From assembly GCF_000170755.1 (NCBI RefSeq), contig NZ_ABCK01000004.1:186001-250000 (forward strand): a stretch of 64,000 nucleotides of DNA, given 5' to 3'. Below, in pieces: positions 30,793 to 40,386 of the stretch. A program made the position numbers and the translations under genes. The notes beneath the pieces were generated by a model. The model saw only the letters and a program-made list of their open reading frames with translations, had not been told where the DNA came from and ran no database searches. Each line of letters opens with the position of its first letter. Position 1 is the first letter of the stretch. This DNA comes from Lentisphaera araneosa HTCC2155. Lineage in GTDB: Bacteria > Verrucomicrobiota > Lentisphaeria > Lentisphaerales > Lentisphaeraceae.

Positions 30793-30836
30793 AGAGGCTT
30801 TAGCGTCTATACATTTATTTGCTCTAGCACTAATCA

Positions 30837-30869
30837 AAAGTAGCGCTTCGTCAAATGTCTCGCTACTTT
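30837..30869. terminator. Hairpin between converging genes
   Basis: AAAGTAGCG at 30837-30845 pairs perfectly with CGCTACTTT at 30861-30869 across a 15-base loop. It lies between the Kelch gene and the converging hydrolase gene and could terminate both transcripts, although T-runs are short. Confidence 0.45.
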
Positions 30870-30907
30870 ATCCACATTCAGCACTGAGAACGAGGACGAT
30901 TCTTCCC

Positions 30908-32593
30908 TTACTCGGATTTTAATATACGAAAAGTCTTGTGCACATTTTTAGCTCGGCGAACGCCCTCTCCCTTGCTTGTGCCCCACTGCCAGGCCACGAC
31001 TTCTACCTCAATTGGAAATTTAGCTTTGGGAGGGATCTCGGTAAAAATGAGTTTATCCCCCTGAATAATCGCAGGACCTGAATCCACATAAAAACGCACG
31101 GGTAAACCACGATTACTTTCTGCCTTCAACGGCAACTCTTTGCTTCCCTCTTTCACGTCTTCGATATGATCAAATTTAATGGACTGAGCCACATTTGTTT
31201 TTGGTTCACCCCAGCGACTCATCTGTATTGGCTGACAAACCCCGCGTATGTTATCTGTACCTGGGTGACGAACAGCAAAGTACAATGGTGACGGCCAAGT
31301 TCGATCAATAGCCATGCAAAAGCGATTATTGCCCAAAGGCTCAAAGGCACCGCAAACCCATTCTATAGTTGGTGTACCTGGTGCTTTTGGTAATGGAAGG
31401 CCCGCCTGCTTAAATTCCGCAGGAAGTTGATCCATTACGATAGATTTTAATTCAAAAGTGATGCCGTCATCCAGCATTTTTACCACTGGAGCATTAGGAT
31501 GCTTTTCTGTAGGATAATTTACATCGATGTAGGAAATCCCCCCAAAGCTGAATTTAAAAACTTCTCCATCCGTATTTGCTACGCCAATTAATTGGGATTC
31601 GGCGTCCCAATTATAATCACTTATTGCTTGAGCTTTCTTTGCTAGTTCTTTTGTGGGATACCAAAAACCTGTGCCAGTCTGATCCGCCGCAAAAGGCGTC
31701 GGGACCTGTTCTTTTCTGTAAGCAAGATCCGCACGATAAGTAGACGAAAAATCTATTGGCTTTAATTCACCTCCAGGATTTAAACGTAGCGGTACAATGG
31801 CATCGATAAATTCCGCCACATACTCAACCAAACGCTCGGAAATTTCGAAGTGTCCACTCTCGGGATCGAGCACCAGGCTGGCCGGCCAATTTCTTCTAGC
31901 TTTGGCGGTTTCTGAATAATCTTTATAAGACCTCAAGCCCTCTTTACGATCCTTCCCATTCCATATATTCGGATAATCCTTTTTGGTCTGATTCCATTCG
32001 TGTGAAGTCCCGTGAATAGAGAGTAGTGGAACTTCCCAGGCTCTGTTGGCCATCACGGGGTCCTTGAGTGCAATACCTGCAATTGAGCGTTCAGGCCGAT
32101 GGTTTAGTAGAGCCTGAACCATCAAAAGGTGCCCCGATTCACCAAGGGGAATCCAGGGGACCGTAGCAAGTTCCTGATAACCCGAAACCTCCGCTAAGCG
32201 AACAAGAATCTTTTCTGCTAAGGCAACAATTTTTTCATTTTCTTTCGAGGCAAAATTATAAAAGGAGCGCACACCCCAAAAGATGGCTAAGTCATGTTTG
32301 CGGCAAACATCGCGTAATTTTTCATGTCCTACGAGTGTATGTTCAGGGGCATTGCTGCAGAGAATTAAAACGCCTTTGACTTTTTTTGTTTTTTCAGGAA
32401 TCCAGAGATAAGTGACCGTATTTGAATCCTGTCCTTGTTTCCAGCCCGTCTCTTTCACCTCTACTTTAAACTGAAAAACCTGACTCACCGGTGAGCGCAT
32501 AGCTTCTGGCGATAAATCTGCAGCACTTAGATTAAATATTATTACATTTAAAATACTCAGATAAAATAGAGTTAAGATCTTGTCGTTTATCAT
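30908..32593 (-). CDS. Large secreted alpha/beta hydrolase, paralog 1
   Basis: The 561-residue protein has a signal peptide (ending near LSAAD). The alpha/beta-hydrolase core holds the nucleophile Ser in PLGESGHLL and the likely catalytic His in SGHFEISERL. The C-terminal half has beta-rich segments ending in GPAIIQGDKLIFTEIPPKAK, shared with the paralog at 38603. Its specificity is unknown; esterase is most likely. The ATG overlaps the stop of the upstream lyase gene by four bases, so translation is coupled. It is the last gene of a three-gene minus-strand unit starting at 37673. Confidence 0.78.
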   Translation of the reverse strand: MINDKILTLFYLSILNVIIFNLSAADLSPEAMRSPVSQVFQFKVEVKETGWKQGQDSNTVTYLWIPEKTKKVKGVLILCSNAPEHTLVGHEKLRDVCRKHDLAIFWGVRSFYNFASKENEKIVALAEKILVRLAEVSGYQELATVPWIPLGESGHLLMVQALLNHRPERSIAGIALKDPVMANRAWEVPLLSIHGTSHEWNQTKKDYPNIWNGKDRKEGLRSYKDYSETAKARRNWPASLVLDPESGHFEISERLVEYVAEFIDAIVPLRLNPGGELKPIDFSSTYRADLAYRKEQVPTPFAADQTGTGFWYPTKELAKKAQAISDYNWDAESQLIGVANTDGEVFKFSFGGISYIDVNYPTEKHPNAPVVKMLDDGITFELKSIVMDQLPAEFKQAGLPLPKAPGTPTIEWVCGAFEPLGNNRFCMAIDRTWPSPLYFAVRHPGTDNIRGVCQPIQMSRWGEPKTNVAQSIKFDHIEDVKEGSKELPLKAESNRGLPVRFYVDSGPAIIQGDKLIFTEIPPKAKFPIEVEVVAWQWGTSKGEGVRRAKNVHKTFRILKSE

Positions 32594-35103
32594 TTTATTT
32601 CAACTATATCATTACCTTGTCGCTGAACTTTAATTCGAGTCCTGCCATCTTCTGCCTCACGGAAAGTAATCAAATCCACTTGATCTGACCAAGTAAGTGT
32701 GAGCTGAGTTCTGTCTTCATTCCAGTTAACTTGCGCTTGCTCACCCCGTGGAGGATAGATAAGCGCTTTGAAGCTTGGGGCTTTAGCATGAGAATTGAAC
32801 ACTAACTTGGGGATAACTTTATCCGGCTGAGGAGGATTCTTACTGCGTACTTCTTTTATTTTTGGGGCATCTTCAAGACCATCTGCACTGAGCATTTGAA
32901 CCACTAATTGACGGTTTTTATCGTCACTTAAAATCGCCAAATCTTTTGCCGCCTTATTTAAATTTATATCACTCGCCAAAGTCATACCCCACTCGTAATG
33001 CCTTTTTTGATCATCTTTTTGAATGTCATCTACAATGAGAATATACGGGTGCTTACCACGTACCATACCTGCCGTACGAAAAGCTTTTTTCATGGGGATA
33101 TCATGCTTTCTCCATCCCGCAGAATTACTTCCACCCATACGTTGGTCATAGGGCTTTTTGAGGCTTTCATACCAATGCGGTCTCATGTCCTGAGTTAAAT
33201 TATAATAAGGGTATTCCGACGGCTCTAAGCGAAATTCATTATATGAATGTGGCAACATAACTTTTTTCTTTCTATCTTCTCCCTTCAAAGGAAAGAGGTA
33301 GTTGTGGGAATAATCATAAGTTATCTTCAAGTCACTAACTGTGAAACTCGTTAAGTCATTACTCACATGATCCACACATTTACCTGGAGCAATAGACACG
33401 CCCCGCCCATCAATCATGACTGTGCTGCGATTCTTGGGCAAATACGCTTCCCTCACCTGACGCATTTTCTCGTAAATCCCCCAGTAGCGACCATCGGCAT
33501 ATACATTGAAATGCCCGCGGTCCGAGTACTTGTGACCACCCGGCATGGAACGATTATTATAGTGAAAGTAAAGGGCGTCAGAACTCCAGTCTGATCGCGT
33601 AATCATATTCCCCGTATCTATGCTAAAGTACGTTAAATCCTTATCTTTTGTTAAATCAGCATGCGCTTCATCCCAAGTCTTAGTATGGTCAAAAGTCATC
33701 GCAAAAATGGCTTTGCAGAAGCCATCATAAGTTGAGAAATGATGACGTAAATTAATGCGTTCAGAAAAACTGCCGTAGCCTTCTCCCATCGCACTACGAT
33801 AAATAAAATCTATGGCCGGATCTTTGGGGTAAAGTTTTTTATAAACCAATATATCTGGCAAGGAAGGGATACGAGTCTTTGTTCCTCCCTGGGAATCATA
33901 GAATGTAAATGGCCCTGAAACTCCACCAAACTCTTCATCTTTACGTCCCCATGGGTTTAAAGCATGAAGCCAATATTTATTAAAAGTATTGCGAACATTT
34001 TGATTCGCAAAAAAATACTCTCCTCTTCTCGCCATAATGTAAGCTAATTCAGCCATGAGAAATTGTTTTCCCCAGCCTTCATGACTTTCTCCATCAGGAA
34101 AAATACTCAAAGAAAAGAACCACTTCATGGCCTGTACTGAATGCTGATAAGCCACTGGGTCGTATCCCTCTTCTCCTTCTATTGCTGCGAGCAAGCACAC
34201 GAGTCGTGATGTCCATGAAATCCAATTACTGGAATTCGTTCGAATTGTACGCAGGTTTTGCGCACCCTGCAAAGTCATGTTGTTAGACGCCGTAACAATC
34301 GCTTTACGAACAATATCTCTTTGTTGCTGATTCATAAAATTGTACGCCCAGTCATACATCAGACCTAAGGTACCATTTTGCGATGGGTGCTTAGCAGTAA
34401 CTCGGAAATCAATCCTCTTGGCTTCTGGATGTTTTTGCTTATAGGAGTCAATAGATTTCTGAATGACTTTTTGATCAATTTGTGCGATTGTCACAATAGC
34501 TTTAGCTACTTGCTTGCCACCTTCTTCATCCTGTTCAACAAGGCATCGAAAAGCCTCGTATAAAGCACCGTAAGCAATGGAAATATTCTTTTGGATCTCC
34601 ACGCTCTCATCACCTTTGATTAGTGCCTGATACCCTGCTGTAGTAGGACTGCCTTCTATCCGAATATTATTGTTCAACTCTTTTTTGATTGCGACCATAA
34701 TCTTCTGGCCAGGGACAGTGTTTTTCAATCGTTCTCTCAATTCAGGTAATTCATCTGGTCCAAAGAAAACCCGTGGGTGCACCCCCGGTTCAGGTACTTT
34801 GCGCACGCTATTAGGATCAAAACCGGTAAAATCATATTTTAGTGTGTATGGCTTAGAAAAATACTGCTGAATTTCTTCAGCTGTATAAGCGAAATTATTT
34901 TGCTCTTGTAGCATGTTACCATCGAGGGTTTCCTCTACTTCCAACACCTCACCCTGCACCATTGGGACATCGATCTCAAACAGGGAGGTGTCTGGTTTTA
35001 ATTCAAAATTCTTCACTTCCTCTTTTTGCGATTGTTTTGTTGAGTTTTCGCATGCACAACAAAATAAAACAATAAAACCAATGCTGAATATTCTACTTAT
35101 CAT
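32590..35103 (-). CDS. Heparinase II/III-like lyase lipoprotein
   Basis: The 837-residue protein has a probable lipoprotein signal (FCCAC, Cys18). The lyase starts at GVHPRVFFGPDELPELRERL, with YDWAYNFMNQQQR in the toroid and NSSNWISW. The C-terminal beta-sheet domain has GGHKYSDRGHF (His524, Tyr526, Asp528), where the canonical second His is replaced by Tyr. RTAGMVRGKHPYILIVDDIQ is the conserved closing segment of the family. No extra binding domains are present. The gene starts two bases after the stop of the upstream lyase, with GAGGT as ribosome site inside it. No close paralog occurs in the window. Confidence 0.85.
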   Translation of the reverse strand: MISRIFSIGFIVLFCCACENSTKQSQKEEVKNFELKPDTSLFEIDVPMVQGEVLEVEETLDGNMLQEQNNFAYTAEEIQQYFSKPYTLKYDFTGFDPNSVRKVPEPGVHPRVFFGPDELPELRERLKNTVPGQKIMVAIKKELNNNIRIEGSPTTAGYQALIKGDESVEIQKNISIAYGALYEAFRCLVEQDEEGGKQVAKAIVTIAQIDQKVIQKSIDSYKQKHPEAKRIDFRVTAKHPSQNGTLGLMYDWAYNFMNQQQRDIVRKAIVTASNNMTLQGAQNLRTIRTNSSNWISWTSRLVCLLAAIEGEEGYDPVAYQHSVQAMKWFFSLSIFPDGESHEGWGKQFLMAELAYIMARRGEYFFANQNVRNTFNKYWLHALNPWGRKDEEFGGVSGPFTFYDSQGGTKTRIPSLPDILVYKKLYPKDPAIDFIYRSAMGEGYGSFSERINLRHHFSTYDGFCKAIFAMTFDHTKTWDEAHADLTKDKDLTYFSIDTGNMITRSDWSSDALYFHYNNRSMPGGHKYSDRGHFNVYADGRYWGIYEKMRQVREAYLPKNRSTVMIDGRGVSIAPGKCVDHVSNDLTSFTVSDLKITYDYSHNYLFPLKGEDRKKKVMLPHSYNEFRLEPSEYPYYNLTQDMRPHWYESLKKPYDQRMGGSNSAGWRKHDIPMKKAFRTAGMVRGKHPYILIVDDIQKDDQKRHYEWGMTLASDINLNKAAKDLAILSDDKNRQLVVQMLSADGLEDAPKIKEVRSKNPPQPDKVIPKLVFNSHAKAPSFKALIYPPRGEQAQVNWNEDRTQLTLTWSDQVDLITFREAEDGRTRIKVQRQGNDIVEIK

Positions 35104-35105
35104 AA

Positions 35106-37673
35106 TTAATCTACCTCGCTGATTATCTTTCCATTACGTTCAATTACTATTCGTGTACGGCCATCATCTGCTTGACTAAATGACAGCTTATCTTTTTGAT
35201 TTTTCCATTGAATTTTGACTTCAGTCTTGTCATTATTCCACTCGATTTTTGGTAGTTCGTCACCTTCATAATGAGGAAAAAGCAAAACTTTGAACTTAGG
35301 TTCTTTACTAAAACTGGGGATGACTAATCGTTTGGTCAGACCATAACTTCGTCCCTCGGGCCACTTTCTCGCTTCTTTAAACTCCGCTGCTTCGAGTCGT
35401 ATTTCTGGGTTGTGAAAAACATCTTTTGGGATACTTCTTTCAAGTACTTTAATGTAGAGCTGTGAAGCTTTCTTTGGCCCCTTGCGCTTAAAAGTATAAG
35501 TAAATCCCCCTTTAATTAACTCTGTATTTGAGCCCAATAAAATTTCATCTGTATCAATAGAAATGAGCTCTGTATCAGGGTCAAACATCATATTCCAATC
35601 ATAAGTATGCGCTTGATCATCCTTTTTGATATCATCCATAATAAGCACATAGGGATTGGCTCCCCGAATAAGGCCAGCCGTTCTAAACGCTTTCTGCACT
35701 GGATTAAAGGGCACGCGCACCGGGCGTGAATATTCATCCCACATTCTCGGATCACCCTTTTCGAAACCACTCCAATACTTTTCAATTTGTGGACTGCGAT
35801 CAATATTAGCTTTCCAATCAAAATCGGGATTATCTTTTAACCACAAATCTGTATCCTCTACAAACCTTGACCATCTCGCGTATTTTCTACGCGACTTATT
35901 CTTGTCCGTAAAACCTGATAAAGTTGGATGAAAATACCAATCATAGGCGTACTTACTATCGCATACACCAAAGGTCGCGTGCTCATTATCAACTAAACTT
36001 ATCCACTTGCCCGGAGGCGCAAAGTAACCCTGGCCTTTATAATCGATCGTCACCACACTATGGTGACGACTTTCTATTCCTCTAAAATGTTCTGTCCCCC
36101 AGGTCTTTCCTGCTCCAGTGATAGAAAATATGCCTCGGTCAGCATGCTGGTGATTGGGCGCAAAGGAATCTGCACGGCATTCAAAGTTGAGCTTCAACAT
36201 CTTTGGCCCCCAAGAAGAGCGAGTAATTAATTGATTGCGTTCAGGATCAAAATGAGTGAGTTCTAAGCCAAGATTGGCTCCTTTCTTATAATATTTAAGA
36301 TCATTCTTGGGATCCACCGCAAAAATTGTCCGAAAGAGCATTAGACCCTTATCAGTTTCAGGATCTTCAGAACCCGCTAGTGTTTCAGCTAAAACATAAT
36401 CCGCTAGTTCGCTGTCTGGATAAGCATTTTTAAACATCAAGGCCGTTAAATCGAGCACGCCATCATTGCCACCGTCACCATGACTTAGGAAGCGACCATT
36501 CTCACTCTGTACTGATTGCGCGTACCACTCTAGAGATTTGTACCAATTGTCTGTATTCCAAAGATTATCGCCATTGCGGGCAAGCGTCACCATGGCGGGC
36601 ATCAACCAGCGTAAACCAAATTGTGTGTAGGCAATCGCCTCACGAGATGCGCCTTTTTCCGACCAACCATAAGTCAGGTAGTCATTGATGAGTTCGCGCG
36701 CATGCTGATAAACTCGTGCATCATTGCCCTCTTCTCCAAGTGTGGCCGCTGCAGAACTAAGTAAACCACCGGAACCAATGGCTACCCAATTCCAATTACG
36801 AAAATGATGCGGCATGTGGGAGCCCATGGTCGTCTTGCCATTGATAAATGAGTTGATGGTCTGACGACAAGTACTGCGTTCAGTCACATTCATCCATTTA
36901 AAATTAAAGTCGTAAGCATAAACGTAAAAGGGGTCTCCATCAAAGGCCTTTCTTCTACCGCTTCGCCAAACATCAGAGTTCAGCTCCCCATTGGGGTGCA
37001 TCTGATTGCCATCATCATTGATTATAGGGCTTGCACTTTGTTTTGTGCCATCAGCCTCGGCATCCATGGCATCAAAACGAGCCTGATAAATCTTTGCGAG
37101 GGTCGCAGTAGCCTTGGCCAGTTTTTCACCACGTTCTTTGTCGTTTTCAATTAAGCAAATGAAGCTATCAAATAACAAGGGGTAGACAAATGAATGACGG
37201 TGATGATAAGAAGTGATCGGTCCCTTCCCTGCATTTTTGTAATCAGCCAGCAATGCAGCCGCTTTTTCCACATCTCCTGCTGCTAGGGCATTTAAAGTAT
37301 TTGAGTAAGCCGTTCCTTCGGCACTCTGAAGCGCAATACGCCTTTTCATATTGGCGTAGGACTTCGTGCCCATTCGAGTGTTTTTTATACGCTCTTGGAT
37401 TTTTGGAATATCTTCCTCAGAAAATAACAGGCGGGGATGAATTCCAACTGCGGGTGCTTTGCCAAAGGCATCGGGCATAAAACCTTTTTCTTGGCCAACT
37501 CTCTGAATATCCACCTCAGGTGATTCAGGCCACAAGTACTTGCCATCGAGTATTTCTTCTGCAGTTAATTCATCAGGCAGGACTCCCCGTGAATTTTGTG
37601 CATTTACTTGCCAAACGCTAATTAAATTTATACTAACTAAAAATATGAAAGGAATTTTTTTCTGAGGTCTCAT
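35106..37673 (-). CDS. Heparinase II/III-like lyase, secreted
   Basis: The 855-residue protein has a signal peptide (ending near QVNAQ). After the leader (LTAEEILDGKYLWPESPEVD) comes GIHPRLLFSEEDIPKIQ, the toroid with YDFNF (the second Tyr of the family's YDxxY is Phe here) and HHFRNWNWVAIGSGG. The C-terminal domain has the canonical NHQHADRGIF with His508, His510 and Asp512. It is closely related to the protein at 55418 over its full length. It is the first gene of the minus-strand unit lyase-lyase-hydrolase and is driven from the divergent region containing operator site 5. The catalytic set suggests an active beta-eliminating lyase. Confidence 0.87.
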   Translation of the reverse strand: MRPQKKIPFIFLVSINLISVWQVNAQNSRGVLPDELTAEEILDGKYLWPESPEVDIQRVGQEKGFMPDAFGKAPAVGIHPRLLFSEEDIPKIQERIKNTRMGTKSYANMKRRIALQSAEGTAYSNTLNALAAGDVEKAAALLADYKNAGKGPITSYHHRHSFVYPLLFDSFICLIENDKERGEKLAKATATLAKIYQARFDAMDAEADGTKQSASPIINDDGNQMHPNGELNSDVWRSGRRKAFDGDPFYVYAYDFNFKWMNVTERSTCRQTINSFINGKTTMGSHMPHHFRNWNWVAIGSGGLLSSAAATLGEEGNDARVYQHARELINDYLTYGWSEKGASREAIAYTQFGLRWLMPAMVTLARNGDNLWNTDNWYKSLEWYAQSVQSENGRFLSHGDGGNDGVLDLTALMFKNAYPDSELADYVLAETLAGSEDPETDKGLMLFRTIFAVDPKNDLKYYKKGANLGLELTHFDPERNQLITRSSWGPKMLKLNFECRADSFAPNHQHADRGIFSITGAGKTWGTEHFRGIESRHHSVVTIDYKGQGYFAPPGKWISLVDNEHATFGVCDSKYAYDWYFHPTLSGFTDKNKSRRKYARWSRFVEDTDLWLKDNPDFDWKANIDRSPQIEKYWSGFEKGDPRMWDEYSRPVRVPFNPVQKAFRTAGLIRGANPYVLIMDDIKKDDQAHTYDWNMMFDPDTELISIDTDEILLGSNTELIKGGFTYTFKRKGPKKASQLYIKVLERSIPKDVFHNPEIRLEAAEFKEARKWPEGRSYGLTKRLVIPSFSKEPKFKVLLFPHYEGDELPKIEWNNDKTEVKIQWKNQKDKLSFSQADDGRTRIVIERNGKIISEVD

Positions 37674-37700
37674 AAATCATCCAATTATTAAAAAATTTTC

Positions 37701-37738
37701 AAAAATCACATTGCAAATCAAAAATCACATTGCAAATC
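37701..37738. repeat. Two perfect tandem 19-bp repeats
   Basis: AAAAATCACATTGCAAATC is repeated exactly at 37701-37719 and 37720-37738, followed by a partial third AAAAAT. They lie in the leader region of the lyase gene at 37673, between its start and the operator. They may be a binding site or a slippage duplication. Confidence 0.75.
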
Positions 37739-37753
37739 AAAAATACATATACA

Positions 37754-37775
37754 GTATTATATTATGTATTACAAT
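37754..37775. promoter_or_regulatory. Tandem operator, site 5, divergent region
   Basis: On the plus strand GTATTATATT (37754-37763) and GTATTACAAT (37766-37775); on the minus strand ATTGTAATAC and AATATAATAC, spaced 12 bases. It sits between the minus-strand lyase unit and the plus-strand DUF1961-like gene, so it could control both. Confidence 0.6.
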
Positions 37776-37793
37776 TTAAAAATTTGATTATTT

Positions 37794-38591
37794 ATGAAAT
37801 TACTTTTATCTACATTCTTTTCATGGCTTTTACTCTCCTGCTCCTGTAATGACAAGGCTACTTTTATTTCAGAAACAAAAGAAAGTAAAACCAATTTTAA
37901 TACCTTAATGGTCGATACATGTACTGAAGATTGGCAAGAAAACTGGTTCCTGGACTCAATTGATTCTTCGGTAAAAAACACAACTGATGGGATGATTTTA
38001 ACTGCAGGACCAGATCCGGATGATAATGGTCAATCAATGGTCTTGTGGACAAAACAAGAATTTGAAGGAGACATAAAAATAGAATACGACTTTACTCGCC
38101 TAGACAATTTAGACAGAAATATAAACATACTCTATTTTCACGCTCGTGGCATTGGTATGGGGAAGTATAAAGAAGACATCTCCAAATGGAATCATCTCAG
38201 GACCAAACCTCGTATGCCTATATACTTTCTCAATATGAAGCTCTATCACGTTTCATACGCAGTTAACCGCTATGACCTTGAGGGAGAATACCTGAGAGCT
38301 CGTCGCTACCCATCAATATCCGATAAAAAATTTAACAAAAGCACAGAAATACCAGGCACCTACTGGAATACTGGACTCTTTAAACCCGGTGTAAAATATA
38401 AGCTCTGTTTTGAAAAAAAGGGAATGACTCTAGGTATGAAAGTAAGTGGGCCTGAACTTGAAAAGGAATTTTCCTGGGAACTCGATAATTTTGCTGAGCT
38501 AAAACAAGGACGAATTGGACTTCGCCTCATGTCAGGCCGCAGTACTTTAATATCCAATTTTAAAGTTTCTAAAAAAGAAATTATGAAATAG
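37794..38591 (+). CDS. DUF1961-like lipoprotein
   Basis: The 265-residue protein has a lipoprotein signal (LLSC, Cys16). The body resembles the DUF1961 family, a concanavalin-like beta-sandwich: VLWTKQEFEGDIKIEYDFTR, HARGIGMGKYKED, and GRIGLRLMSGRSTLISNFKV at the end. Such proteins occur in polysaccharide loci of marine bacteria and probably bind or degrade the polymer, but the activity is unknown. It is alone on the plus strand: it is divergent from the lyase unit and converges with the hydrolase gene at 38603, 11 bases away. The operator site 5 precedes it by about 20 bases. Confidence 0.75.
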   Translation: MKLLLSTFFSWLLLSCSCNDKATFISETKESKTNFNTLMVDTCTEDWQENWFLDSIDSSVKNTTDGMILTAGPDPDDNGQSMVLWTKQEFEGDIKIEYDFTRLDNLDRNINILYFHARGIGMGKYKEDISKWNHLRTKPRMPIYFLNMKLYHVSYAVNRYDLEGEYLRARRYPSISDKKFNKSTEIPGTYWNTGLFKPGVKYKLCFEKKGMTLGMKVSGPELEKEFSWELDNFAELKQGRIGLRLMSGRSTLISNFKVSKKEIMK

Positions 38592-38602
38592 AACAATGAT
38601 TT

Positions 38603-40246
38603 CTAAGGCTGCTTGATGACAAATGATTTTTTTATACTTGCTGCCGTTTGAAACTGCGACTCACTAAATCTACCCCATTGATAGGCTGCCACCGTGATCT
38701 TCATTGGCCATTTGGCTTTGACTGGGATTTTCGTGAAAATGAGTTTATCACCCTTGATAATGACTGGGCCTTCGATGACACAAAAGCGAACGGGCAGCCC
38801 CGAGTCACTCACGGCCTTTAGGTCAAGTGATTTGACACCGTAAAGCTGATCGGGAATATCATCAAAAAGTATCTTTTGTTCTTTTCCTACTTTATTTATT
38901 TTGGGAACTGCGACTCTGATCACTTGTTCAGCATAAATGTATTTTTCATCACCGGAGTGATAAGCCATAAGTTTTAAGTCAGCTCCTTTATTCAAAGAAA
39001 AACGGTTGTGCCTAAGACGAAAGCGATTATCACTCAATTGTTCTGCACTTCCCATGGCACGAAAGCGAACCTTGCCAGGTGCATGTCCAATCGCATAAGG
39101 TTCTTGAGGATGGGAGTAAAGCTTAGGTGCTTGCTCTAAAAATCCCGCCTGCAAATCAAAACTTATACCATCCTCAAGTGGCGCCAGTTCGATGCTTTGC
39201 ATCCAGGACTTGGTCAGTAAGTTGCCATTTTTGTCGGCACCAGTAACAAGCTGTAACTCTTTTCCATCAATTAGACCAAAGGCCTCATTAGCTCGAGCTA
39301 ATTCTTCATCTAGATGCCAAAACGCCATGCTCGGGTCACCTTTGTAGTCATTATACGCAGCCGTCGGGTAATGAGCTTTGCTGATTAAGTTAGTATCTGT
39401 TAACCAGCCATCTTGAACTTTGATGGTTTTTAACTTTGGCATTTGCCTTAAAGGGGGCTTAACAGGAGGAATCCTCGCCCTTACGGCCTTATCGATAAAG
39501 AGTGCCACGTAATCGGCAAGCTTATCATCCCAATTCCAATGACCCGCACCCGGGTGTACTAAAACACTACCAAGAAAGTTTTTGCGCTTAGCGCGAAAAG
39601 ACAAAATGTCTGCACGGCACCAACGCCAATGATGCTCGGCGCCATAATCGGGATCCATTGTTTCAAATTGACCCGTAATACACAGGCTTGGAACTCCATT
39701 GAGTTCCGCTTTTTTATTGTGTTCCGGTGGCGATATGGGCGCTGCCCTCAAGCCTATAACACCAAAGCAACGCTCAGGCTTATCATAGGCCATTCTCCAA
39801 GCCCAGATTGCCCCACCACTGTGTCCAAGACTCAGAAATGGTGCTTGAGCTAATTCAGAATAAGCTGATTTTTCGGCAAATTGACTCAGTAAATCATTAA
39901 ACTTCTTATAGCCCTCACCTTCCTTGCCAAAGCCATCGTAGCCGAGTCCACCGCGACCCACGTGGATAATTGCCAAATCATTACGAGTACACACTTCGCG
40001 AATTTTTGGATCTTCAAAAGCCATTTGCTCAAGAAAAACATCCTGACCATAGAGCACGCCTCGAACGTATTCACATGATGGGGGAATCCATAGAAAAGCT
40101 TTGCCTAATCGCCCGTGTTTATCTTGAGTATCTAAGGACCATTGCCACACGGCAATTGAATCATGGCGATCCAGGTCGTGGGGTTCCTTTGAATAAACCG
40201 AACTCGCCAAATTCATTAGGACCATAAGTAATAATATTTTTTTCAC
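38603..40246 (-). CDS. Large secreted alpha/beta hydrolase, paralog 2
   Basis: The 547-residue protein starts at GTG: GGAG lies seven bases upstream and the GTG opens a clear signal peptide (MKKILLLMVLMNLASSVYS). The hydrolase core has the nucleophile Ser in LGHSGGAIW and a catalytic His in HPGAGHWNWDD. The C-terminal region ends with GPVIIKGDKLIFTKIPVKAK, matching the paralog at 30908. It is probably an esterase acting outside the cytoplasm. It is transcribed divergently from the CE7 esterase gene, with operator site 6 between them. A remnant of a third member lies at 27712. Confidence 0.78.
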   Translation of the reverse strand: MKKILLLMVLMNLASSVYSKEPHDLDRHDSIAVWQWSLDTQDKHGRLGKAFLWIPPSCEYVRGVLYGQDVFLEQMAFEDPKIREVCTRNDLAIIHVGRGGLGYDGFGKEGEGYKKFNDLLSQFAEKSAYSELAQAPFLSLGHSGGAIWAWRMAYDKPERCFGVIGLRAAPISPPEHNKKAELNGVPSLCITGQFETMDPDYGAEHHWRWCRADILSFRAKRKNFLGSVLVHPGAGHWNWDDKLADYVALFIDKAVRARIPPVKPPLRQMPKLKTIKVQDGWLTDTNLISKAHYPTAAYNDYKGDPSMAFWHLDEELARANEAFGLIDGKELQLVTGADKNGNLLTKSWMQSIELAPLEDGISFDLQAGFLEQAPKLYSHPQEPYAIGHAPGKVRFRAMGSAEQLSDNRFRLRHNRFSLNKGADLKLMAYHSGDEKYIYAEQVIRVAVPKINKVGKEQKILFDDIPDQLYGVKSLDLKAVSDSGLPVRFCVIEGPVIIKGDKLIFTKIPVKAKWPMKITVAAYQWGRFSESQFQTAASIKKSFVIKQP

Positions 40247-40303
40247 CGTTCTCTCCTATAGACTCAAGTTTAATTATTCACTAAATTTTAAGAACAAAAG
40301 TAC

Positions 40304-40331
40304 TTGAATGTATTATATAAAGTATTATATA
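40304..40331. promoter_or_regulatory. Tandem operator, site 6, divergent region
   Basis: Two identical GTATTATATA units at 40310-40319 and 40322-40331 are 12 bases apart. TTGAAT at 40304 and TATATT at 40328 (18 bases) could serve the plus-strand esterase gene. The same region faces the minus-strand hydrolase. Confidence 0.65.
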
Positions 40332-40386
40332 TTTTACAAATGAACCCTCAGTTGCGTTTAAACCCTTAGCATTAGTGAGCTTTATT

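Noticed and set aside
37701-37738. CRISPR array
   Set aside because: Two directly abutting units without spacers and no cas genes.
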